Positions 55,532-64,000 of a DNA stretch of 64,000 nt are shown here, piece by piece (within the stretch, counting starts at the first letter, position 1; each line of letters opens with the position of its first letter). Under the pieces are notes generated by a model. It did not search any database, was not told the DNA's origin, and was given only the letters and a program-made list of their open reading frames with translations. Source of the DNA: Fasciolopsis buskii (taxonomy: Eukaryota; Platyhelminthes; Trematoda; Plagiorchiida; Fasciolidae); assembly GCA_008360955.1 (NCBI GenBank), contig LUCM01006299.1, positions 301,710 to 365,709 of the forward strand, read 5' to 3'. The position numbers were made by a program, and so were the translations under genes.

Positions 55532-57322
55532 ATGGCAACTATTGGTATTGATTTTGGGACTACGTACAGTTGCGTGGCAAGCTTTAGACAGAGACAAGCC
55601 AAGATCATATTGGATAATTATGGAAATATGGTCACTCCAAGTGTGGTTTCGTTTACCGAGGACGAATGTCTGGTTGGATATCCGGCGGTCGAACAAATGT
55701 CGTGCAATCTAGAAAATACTGTGTATGACATAAAACGGCTAATTGGTCGTTCTAGCAAGGAAATAGACGAGGAGAATTTGGCTGAACAATTGACTTTCGA
55801 AATTTCACTGTCCCAACAAAGGCCGAAAGTCGTTGTGCAATATCAGGGGACCAGGCGCATGTTTGATGCAGAAGAAGTGGTCGGATTGCTCCTGAACGAA
55901 ATCAAGTCCAGTGTACAGAGTTGTCTGAACGATGGTATTGCCGGAGTCGTAGTGACCGTGCCTGCTTCGTTTACCTATATACAACGTGAGGCTATCCACC
56001 GAGCATGTACCCTGGCCGGTTTGGGTGAGAGAGTACAACTGCTAAACGAACCCACGGCTGCTGCTATAGCGTTTGGATTGGACAATCGACTACCTGAAAA
56101 CTCTGTCATTCTTGTCTACGACCTCGGTGGGGGCACGTTTGATTTGAATATCATGAAATATCATGATTCCATTTTTGAAGTAATCACTACTCGAGGTGAT
56201 AGACATTTGGGCGGACGAGATTTTGACATACGATTGATGAATCATTTGAAGCGAAATTTTGAAAAACAGCACAAATGTGATCTGACCGGAAATAAGTCCG
56301 TTTTACAACGTTTGCGTCTGGCCTGTGAAAAAGCGAAACTCCGTCTGTCTGACGCGGAAATAGCTCAAGTGAAACTACCCAATTTTATTGAAAATATTGC
56401 TCTGACTGCTACAGTTCAACGTGCGACATTTGAAAAGATCAATCAAGACTTGTTTGATCGTACCATGAAACTGACGAGAGAAGCGATCGCAATGAGCCAA
56501 ATCAATGAGGACTCGATTGATGAGGTCATACTTATCGGTGGTTCGACACGAATACCGCGAATAAGGAAAATGCTGCGCGATGCATTTCCAAACAAAGTAA
56601 ATTGCACCATTAATCCCAACCACGTTGTGGCCGAAGGTGCTGCTTTGTATGCGGCAAAACTATTTGGACGTGACAATCGAGACGACCAAATGGCTGATTG
56701 GATTATTCAAGATGTGAATCAGCTATCGCTAGGTCTGGAGGATAGTCAAGGAAACATGGTAACTCTGATTGAACCGAACAGTCCATTACCAATTAAATCG
56801 ACACACTATGTTACCACAGACTCGGATCAACAGACCAATGTTTACATTGCTGTCTACGAGGGTGATCATTCTTTTGCCCAACGAAATCAACTTCTCGATC
56901 ATTACGTACTCGAGGGAATCGAACCGCAACCGGCTGGCAAATCACTGATAAAAATTAATTTTGAACTCAATGCCGAAGGAATGCTGAATGTGAAATCCAC
57001 AAATCTGCATAATGGTACCTTTATTCATCGCAAAATTCAAACAAGCAGATTTGAGGAACTAAAAAAGATTACGCAGCAACAACACCAGCAAAGTTTTGCA
57101 TCCCAAACAGGATCAAAAGCCAAAGCAAGCCGACGCATACAAAAGGAAGCTCTCGTCCGCTTGCAAACTTTACTCAAGTTGCTCGGCTGTTGTCCGAATT
57201 CGCCATCAAAGGCCACTGAGTACAAGAAAATCAAGGATTGGCTAGATAACAATCCGTCAGCCAGTATCGACGAACTGGAGTCTATGATACAACGTTGCGA
57301 GCAGAGTTTGGACATTGATTAA
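55532..57322 (+). CDS. Divergent intronless HSP70-like chaperone (596 aa)
   Basis: A single uninterrupted ATG-started frame with all HSP70 landmarks. Residues 5-12 are GIDFGTTY (phosphate-1 loop) and 66-73 DIKRLIGR (catalytic Lys68). NEPTAAAIAFGLD lies at 172-184, DLGGGTFDLNI at 197-207 (phosphate 2), and VILIGGSTRIPRIRK at 332-346 (adenosine site). A linker and DVNQLSLG lie at 386-401, the beta substrate-binding domain at 398-505, and a shortened helical lid at 505-596 with DWLDNNPSASIDELE. HSP70s bind unfolded peptides in an ATP cycle. Departures: no GGMP tail and no EEVD (ends EQSLDID); GDRHLGGRDFD where the family has GDTHLGGEDFD; Asn-Gln for the usual Thr/Ala-Pro in the linker strand; about 45 residues short. 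No signal peptide, transit peptide or KDEL, so cytosolic by inference. It could be a flatworm-specific paralogue rather than the main HSC70. Confidence 0.95.
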   Translation: MATIGIDFGTTYSCVASFRQRQAKIILDNYGNMVTPSVVSFTEDECLVGYPAVEQMSCNLENTVYDIKRLIGRSSKEIDEENLAEQLTFEISLSQQRPKVVVQYQGTRRMFDAEEVVGLLLNEIKSSVQSCLNDGIAGVVVTVPASFTYIQREAIHRACTLAGLGERVQLLNEPTAAAIAFGLDNRLPENSVILVYDLGGGTFDLNIMKYHDSIFEVITTRGDRHLGGRDFDIRLMNHLKRNFEKQHKCDLTGNKSVLQRLRLACEKAKLRLSDAEIAQVKLPNFIENIALTATVQRATFEKINQDLFDRTMKLTREAIAMSQINEDSIDEVILIGGSTRIPRIRKMLRDAFPNKVNCTINPNHVVAEGAALYAAKLFGRDNRDDQMADWIIQDVNQLSLGLEDSQGNMVTLIEPNSPLPIKSTHYVTTDSDQQTNVYIAVYEGDHSFAQRNQLLDHYVLEGIEPQPAGKSLIKINFELNAEGMLNVKSTNLHNGTFIHRKIQTSRFEELKKITQQQHQQSFASQTGSKAKASRRIQKEALVRLQTLLKLLGCCPNSPSKATEYKKIKDWLDNNPSASIDELESMIQRCEQSLDID

Positions 57323-57329
57323 GGGGGTC

Positions 57330-57335
57330 ATTAAA
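57330..57335 (+). terminator. Possible ATTAAA poly(A) signal after the HSP70-like gene
   Basis: The variant hexamer lies only 8 bases beyond the stop codon, which would give a very short 3' UTR. A canonical AATAAA appears only at about 58037, 0.7 kb downstream. The functional site is undecided. Confidence 0.3.
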
Positions 57336-57339
57336 GAAC

Positions 57340-60300
57340 GGAAAAATGCATAATCCCCAATTCCCCGTCAGTCAGCCCCGGAAGGGGAGTGGAAAACAAT
57401 TTCACTTCTTTTGTATTCACTTATCTTCGTAACAATGAGAGAAAGACAAGAAGAAAATATTATGTGAAACAGATCTCATCTGCCATTCGTTCTTCTGTCA
57501 TATAACGTCGTCAGGAATGAGGTACCAGGGAAAGACTGAACAGCCAAGATAAACTCTCGGACTGACAGTACTAGCATTCAGTCACGTAACAAACGTGATG
57601 GGCCGTGGATACACGACAATCAGTCGAGTGCTCAATTGTCTAGAGAACAATAATACGACACAGCTGCTTGATATAAACAATTTTCCGTAGAATACCTATC
57701 GATTACAGTATTTTGATTGTTAGCTTTGTTGAATTTGTTATGAATGCCGTTATTGCTGCCCACTTTAGACATATAGGGGAACGTTTGGTATTTCCATTTG
57801 TGTTTCTGTTAATTGTAAATGGTAATAGCCTACATTCGGCCAGCAGCATACAATACACTAGCCAGAAGTGCGTACTAATATCATGATTGCAGATGACAAA
57901 CAAATCTTGAAACAAATTTCAAGAAATTAGCAGTCGAGATAAAATCAACAGATTCTGCAGTACCAAACTAGTGGATGCCGCAGCACTAATGCGAATGTCA
58001 GTCTAGGCAATTTTACTCGATCGATCACTGTCAGGAATAAATCGTATTTCTAGACAATTCGTCACGTAGTGTTAACATCCGGCTTGTAATTGGAAGTACA
58101 GTAGTTTCATCCTTGTTAGAAATCATCAGCAGTGCAAATTCATCACGTCGGAATTGGGAGGCGAGTCCGGGATGAAAGAGCGTAAATCGAAAGTCTTAGG
58201 AATTACGTTAGTCGGACTGATTCTCAGCGGTTCACCGAACAGTGGCACTACCTGATGTAGCGCCTACATCTGTGACCAGGTTTTTCAAGCCACAGGCATT
58301 CAAACGTAGCACACAAACAAATTCTAGAATGTAGACGCATTATGACGAATCATTTGGAAGTTCATATTACATCTTGTACTGCAGACTATCAGGCAACAAA
58401 ACTCTGCATGGCCCTGGGCGAATATCTTTGTTTCCCATGAAGAAGTTCATCCTCATTTGGGTGTCTTGGAAATGTTGCATTTCAGACCTCACAAAGCCGA
58501 TGGAGTGGCATTGTTAGGTAAATCTGAAGTAATTCTAAATTCTGGGAGGTGGTAGTGAGGAATGGTATAGATACAGGTATATTCTGATGATGGAATTCGC
58601 CGATACGTTGTAGTGTGCATTTTTCTTAATCGGAAGGTCATTGAAGCCTTCCAATTCTTTCCTTAACTTGGAAGGGATTACAATCTTATTCGAAAGTTCA
58701 GGCCTCTCTGGTTTACTGAGACACCGTGTTACGTGACAGTAAGCTACAAAATAAAACCCCAACGGACATTTAAAAGAATCCCCGGTGAAAACCAGTGCCA
58801 TTTAATTCATTCTTCTGTGAAACGAGGCTGCCCGCGTACGTTACTTCGTATGATTCTGACAGTCGACTCTTGCTACTGTAATGTTTGTTAGTAGACGATT
58901 CACCGAACAAGAGAAAACAGATTTTCAATTGACCAAAGCTGACTGCATTCATCTATGCACCGCTGTTCAGTTTTGAACGACTCGTTCCGCAACCGATAAA
59001 TGTACAATATCCACCAAAATAATGTCGGGATACTTGTAACAATTACAATAAATTGATGAAATGAGGTCTTATCTCGCATACTATCCATTTTCATGAAATA
59101 CTATGACCGAATGAATGCATAAGTGAGCGCGCTATTGACAGGCGGGTCTAGTAAAATTGCTAATAGAGAGGAATGATTAGTGAGTGTCTGAAGTGAGACA
59201 GATAGGAACAGACAAAGCACATTCGCGCCCATGGACAAAACCGGTGTTCGCATACCCTGTTTGAATGGATTAGCACACCACATCAACACCCATTCAGTTT
59301 TACAAGGGGACAAAGCTTCAACCCAAGAATCGCTTTTAGTACAAACCTTTCCTGTTCTGTATGTCACACTTGCTATATCACCTTAGTGGAACAGCTGTGA
59401 GGCCATTGGGAAAGAGGTCGTAGGAAAACAACGAAGATTATTCTAAAATATTGCGGGGACGAATAATGCCGTGAAGGAAAATGCAGCAGAGTAATATCGG
59501 AGCACTTAAGATTAGAAAGATGATATTGTTTTCAACGAATACATTCAGACAGATTTGGCCGACAGCTGCTTCATCCAAGTGATCCTGTTCCCTTTACCCA
59601 CTCCGCAGATTTCCACTGGTTTTCACTTCGCTGAAGTCTGTCAACAGTAAGATTCGACTCGAATTCACTGAACGGTTTGCAAACAGGCATTACACTTAAA
59701 TTTACGGTAATATCATACCACTTAGCTTTAAATATTTTCCATTTTCTATTGTCAGCCCCTTTCAATTTTGTTTCTTCGGTCCGTAGCATATGCGATTGCC
59801 CTGAGCGGATGAAACTACATTCGACCGGACTAGCCACCGACCGATGTTATATTATTCGATCATTTATCCGTCAGGTCTGCGAGGCCAAATTTCTGCTTGT
59901 CTTCGCAGGAACTGACATTCTTGGGTATCTAACCTTGCATGTGCTTCAATTAGCGTAGGATGCTTTGCTTGTTTGAAATTTCTGCATTGTAAACTATACC
60001 TAATTGACAATAATATTGGTGAACATGTCGTCGTAGCATGACCAATTGAACGTTTTGAGAAAATCATCCAAGCCGCGTGAATTGTAACCAGAACAGCACT
60101 TGGCGTGCTCGTAAGTTTCCTGGCTACTCTGATTAGCGAAAGGACACATCACAAGATACCCGTGTTCCATTCTCAGTTGTTAACTCCCATATCTGCCTGG
60201 TCTGGTGAGGTCCAGGATATAGTGAAGAATTGATCGAATAGACGGCTTATCGTCTGAGCCAAGAAAGCAAGTAACGCCTCTGTCATTTTCGTTATCAATC

Positions 60301-60880
60301 AATAAGGACAGCTAATGGGTAATATAAGATCGGGAACAAGCGCATGTGTGGTATGAAGAACAAGGAGGGCAAATTTGACGAATCGGACTGGTCGAATAGA
60401 AACAAATGATCGGACAGTAAGACAAAGCGGATCATCCTGCAGTACGTACGACCGGCGAAAACCTAACAGGCTGAGGAAATATCAGGTGAGTACCTAACTT
60501 TGCTGTTCCATTTCTGTCTCGGTTAATCTAGCAAGAAGGCTTATCTGCCCGGGAATTTCGTACATTTTTGTCCTAAATCAGTTTTTGGGATGTCTGTGAC
60601 TTACTCTTGTTCTTTGTAACTCAGTATGCAATGTGAGGCACTACAAGACCGGTAGAAAATGCAACCGGACAACGAAACACAAAAAACGCCGCCTGCCGCT
60701 AGTAACGGCAACGTGCAGCGTAACACGAAAGGTACCGACATAACTGACCTGAAAATAAGTCGTACATAAAGGTCTTCCACGCGGAGCACAGTTACTGAGT
60801 TTAATTTGTTTATCCACGTAAGCTAAACTATCAGTACGTAAATATATATTTACGTGTTTATGCACAGTAAGCAGTATCTG
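57340..60880. other. No recognisable gene
   Basis: Short ORFs only. CAG/GTGAGT at 60483-60489 is an excellent 5' splice-site match preceded by a 43-codon open frame that includes DRTVRQSGSSCSTYDRRKPN, a possible basic exon with no partner found. The rest gives no motif. Confidence 0.35.
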
Positions 60881-60884
60881 GATT

Positions 60885-61048
60885 GGTGAAAAATGTTTCC
60901 CCGGGAGCACACGACCAGTTTTGCGGTTACTGTCGCTCATCAGTTATGCGTACCGGGTACTCTTTTGTCCAAGCATCCTTATACGAAGAGTTTCATGCTC
61001 ACTCATGGCGCTACAAATTGGGTTCTGGTGATATATATGTATATATTC
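60885..61048 (+). repeat. Dispersed repeat R2, copy 4
   Basis: Reads ATTGGTGAAAAATGTTTCCC, CGGGAGCACACGACC, TTTTGCGGTTACTGTCGCTC, TATGCGTACCGGGTACTC and GTCCAAGCATCC. It ends in an ATATATATGTATATAT tract like copy 1. It is not followed by a fold-back arm; the arm fragment comes 0.5 kb later. Confidence 0.65.
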
Positions 61049-61459
61049 TTTAGTCTTTTGTATTGGTCAAACAACTGAAACGAAAAGCCAGCTTGGTGAA
61101 GCGAACGAGTGATTGGTCGATCAGGGTGAGACCATATGTTTACCCTCTCCGTGGACTTTGTTTGCATGGCACGAATCGATCAGCAATTAACATAAAATTT
61201 ACGAGTTGGACAGCCCAGTGATAATGCTCGCTGTTATGTTTTGTTTTGTTTAGTTTAAGTTTTTCTTTTATGGATAGTCAGTCACATATATTTGCCTCGA
61301 TCAGAGCTCAACTAGTACCACCTTCGTTTCAGATAGCAGGCAAGTGTAAAATATTTGTCCCGAGATAGACAAGAGTAGTACTCTTGCCCGATGCCTTGCT
61401 TGCAACCCGTTATCGATCAGATTATATAATCTTTCGGTTTTTATTTTCAATAGTATCTC

Positions 61460-61662
61460 TTGCATGCGGATGGATGGACAAAATTCCCCTTATGCGAAAC
61501 ATAATACTGAAAATAAACACCAATAATTTGGGACCTTGTATCCCATTTCTAAAGGTCAGCCTTACCTGGCCGACGAAAATCCTCCGACGAATCACCATGT
61601 GATTCTTAAGTAAACTTATCGTACATTCACGCTCATTATGATTCAAATGAGATTCTAGTGAG
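61460..61662. mobile_element. Truncated R2 start plus right arm of the fold-back element
   Basis: GCATGCGGATGGATGGACAAAATTCCCC (61462-61489) matches the start of R2. After about 60 bp of unrelated sequence the right fold-back arm appears, with GACGAATCACCATGTGATTC, CATTCACGCTCATTATGATT and AAATGAGATTCTAGTGAGAA, ending near 61662. It is an internally deleted composite copy. Confidence 0.55.
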
Positions 61663-61864
61663 AATCTTTCGAATCATTCCCTTCAACCGGATTCCAAGGA
61701 TTTGTGAGACGGACATCGTCTGCGTAGAACAACTGCTGACACGGATGGTTGAGAACATCTAGACTACACGGCTATCCAATTTATGAGCAGTTCGAAATTT
61801 GTGTGACTGATAACACCCGTCAAAATCAAACACAAACACATCCAACTGGGATTTGTTTGGCAAA

Positions 61865-62095
61865 ATGTTCACGTTACCTCATCTCGCAAAGAAAATAAAT
61901 GAGGACGAAGAAAAGTGCACATTTGAAAACTTCATTCATATAGTTTGCCCAATAAATCAGATGAATAATATACGGACTAAGGACTTGATTGGCTGTAAGT
62001 CGGAGTGCAGAGGCAGAAATCAACTATCCGAAACAAGAAAAAGATGGTCTAGTTTGCGTGACACGTATAAAGGCGAACGGGGACATCGTTCGTAG
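61865..62095 (+). CDS. Small basic ORF with MADF/Myb-like motif (uncertain)
   Basis: An ATG-started frame of 76 codons begins MFTLPHLAKKINEDEEKCTF and ends in SETRKRWSSLRDTYKGERGH then RS. The (T/K)xRWxxLRDxY segment is the third-helix signature of MADF and related Myb/SANT-type DNA-binding domains. The preceding part does not clearly show the first two helices. It might be a remnant of a transposon-derived DNA-binding protein or a chance frame in AT-rich DNA. No TATA box, splice site or poly(A) signal is evident. Confidence 0.25.
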   Translation: MFTLPHLAKKINEDEEKCTFENFIHIVCPINQMNNIRTKDLIGCKSECRGRNQLSETRKRWSSLRDTYKGERGHRS

Positions 62096-62099
62096 CATG

Positions 62100-64000
62100 A
62101 AGGACAAAGAAGAGACAACGATTCCGACAGATGGCGCAATCGACCAATGAGTTTCATTCTAAGGAGACCTATATGACTGATCAGAGACCGTCTAATTGTT
62201 TTGCCTTGACTATACGCGAGGGCTTTGAACTAGAGTTAAGATGACCCATTGGAGCCGTGGATTTACCTAATGCAATTGCAAGATTTTAATACAAATATTG
62301 AACATGCTTCGTACGAATTTTCCCGGATCGGGTTGTGACGTGTATTCAAATCCGAGGTCCATATAAAATTCACTGTGTCAAAAGAATTGCATCCCAAATT
62401 ACACTATACTCACTTGCACCATATATTCTAATGTGAGTAGAAGATCAACTATAGTGGAGAAATAATCAAGCGATAATAACGAATTTTTCATGTACGGATT
62501 ATCACAATTTTGTAGATTTTTTCCTCTCCAGCTAGCCTTTGATTGATTCTACTCGTCATCGTCCGGATTGGAATCAATTCACATACGATCACGGTATTTG
62601 CAATTTCTAGCTCACACAAGTCATGTGTTTGATACGCCGGTTTGTGATGCATATCGGCCCAAAAGTGAACGTTTATTCTACCGTAGACTGGTGTTGGTAC
62701 AATATAGATCTAGGCTATGAAGACCACAGCCAATAACAAGTGGACGATAGAAGAAGTCTGGTGATATGAATTGTGAGACGTGGAACGTATACACTCCTAA
62801 TGAATTCATAATTTTGGTTCGGTAATGATATGCGAGTTCTGAAGTACAAAAAGGTACCATAGGCACAAAAATCTGCCAACATTCCCCTACTGTGACTGCT
62901 GGTGAAATTCTGGCACATCTGTAAATGCATTTTCAATAGAATTCATTTTCATCCTAGTATTTCTATTAATCAAAAAAGGATAGGAAATGCGAAAAACAAC
63001 CAAAGGAGATTCTACTTATTTTTTCACACCTGTACATTGCTTTGCTAGTCAAAAAATGTATTGATTCAAATCCACTGTAATATTCGGATTGAGTGAAAAT
63101 TCCTTGACTGTTTATTTCTGTTCCTCCTCTATCTAATCTACAACTAGTCTTGCCGAACGCGATCTCAATGACACTGATTCTGATCGCTATTCATTTTTGG
63201 CTTGACGCATTTATTTTTCATTTTTGTTTCTTACCGTTTAGTTGAGATTACATTACAAACACTTTGTGTAGCCCCGAGTGACCTTGACTAAAGATTGCTT
63301 GTTCTGTTACAATCTAGTTTCGTTTTATCGATGACGTTCGTCGATCGTCAACTTTCAAGTGATTTGCATTGATTTTTTGGATTTCACACATAGGAAGATG
63401 TTTGTTGGGCCTGATCGAGATTGCAGAAGTAATTGGTTGAACCATCGGATAGATCCTCTTCATTTGTTCTTTCTCATCAAGCTTTCATTTTTTTGGCTAC
63501 TTTTCGCTAAATAATGACTGAGTTGCAATGTCAAATGTATAATCGTTAAGTATATAAATTTTAACTCATGATCACGACCGTAAAATTTGCTAAGCAATCT
63601 TGTTTTGTCTTGGGTTCCGTATCAAATTGGGTTACTCGTTGTTCTGAGGTTTTGAGATGCTATCCAGAATGTGTGAAGTTTATTATTGGACAAATCGAAT
63701 TTTGAGTCGATGATCGATTTCACCCGGATTTGGTTGTAACACCCTGCTTGACAAGTTTTGCTATCAAGAATCCAAGTGAAAGGGGTCTACAATATGTTGT
63801 GAAATTTTCTTGCATTAGGATGTCACAAAAACCGAGTGCCGAAACTGATCGTTTTCCGTGGTTATAGGCCATTTAGTAATAATATGTCAAATAAATCTCG
63901 CACCAAATAGGATGAAAGCAAAATAGAGTGCACGCTGAACGGGACGAGTCGACGAGTGAAAAGTCTCGCGTTTGAGGTCCTGGTCTATATGTGGACAAAA
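62100..64000. other. No recognisable gene
   Basis: AT-rich. Only short minus-strand ORFs (62678-62936) without motifs. Several AATAAA words (for example 63890) are expected by chance at this composition. Confidence 0.4.

Noticed and set aside
1..64000. CRISPR arrays, bacterial operons, ribosomal RNA genes
   Set aside because: No regularly spaced direct repeats, no Shine-Dalgarno-led gene chains, and no rRNA-like blocks were seen; the content is eukaryotic.

Overview
This window looks like a gene-poor, repeat-rich stretch of a trematode (digenean fluke) nuclear genome. The flatworm assignment is an inference. It rests on the set of decayed APE-type LINEs with fluke-like endonuclease/reverse transcriptase sequences, Penelope-like elements with a GIY-YIG domain, tRNA-derived SINEs, AT microsatellites, and one uninterrupted animal HSP70-type gene. 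The moderate GC content fits a liver or lung fluke better than the AT-rich schistosomes.

Layout. 0-3.8 kb holds four LINE scraps (three minus-strand blocks, one plus-strand) and a small inverted-repeat unit with a decayed hammerhead-ribozyme-like core. 4.05-6.1 kb is a plus-strand Penelope-like relic. 6.3-6.55 kb is a SINE. 9.1-10.25 kb holds a possible endonuclease scrap and two dispersed repeats. 13.36-16.63 kb is the most complete LINE (minus), internally deleted. 20.5-23.56 kb is a second, more decayed LINE of the same kind (minus). 28.37-29.12 kb is a young 5'-truncated LINE insertion with a perfect 12-bp target-site duplication. 32.1-32.6 and 48.1-48.6 kb are further Penelope-like scraps. 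46.1-46.6 and 48.9-49.45 kb are direct copies of a non-coding repeat that also occurs inverted at 9.6-9.9 kb. 53.76-54.13 kb holds a fold-back MITE-like element.

Host genes. The only confident complete gene is an intronless, divergent HSP70-like chaperone at 55532-57322 (+). Between 35.6 and 42.3 kb (+) several open blocks bounded by plausible splice sites end in a 143-codon block with a stop and a nearby AATAAA; this is probably part of a multi-exon gene of unknown function. Another likely 3' exon lies at 51915-52112 (+). A short TATA- and Kozak-associated ORF at 24.6 kb and a basic ORF at 61.9 kb are weaker candidates.

Apart from the HSP70 gene, almost nothing here seems to work as a unit. 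Every retroelement copy is broken by stops, frameshifts or deletions. The interest lies in repeat biology and in the unassigned exons.
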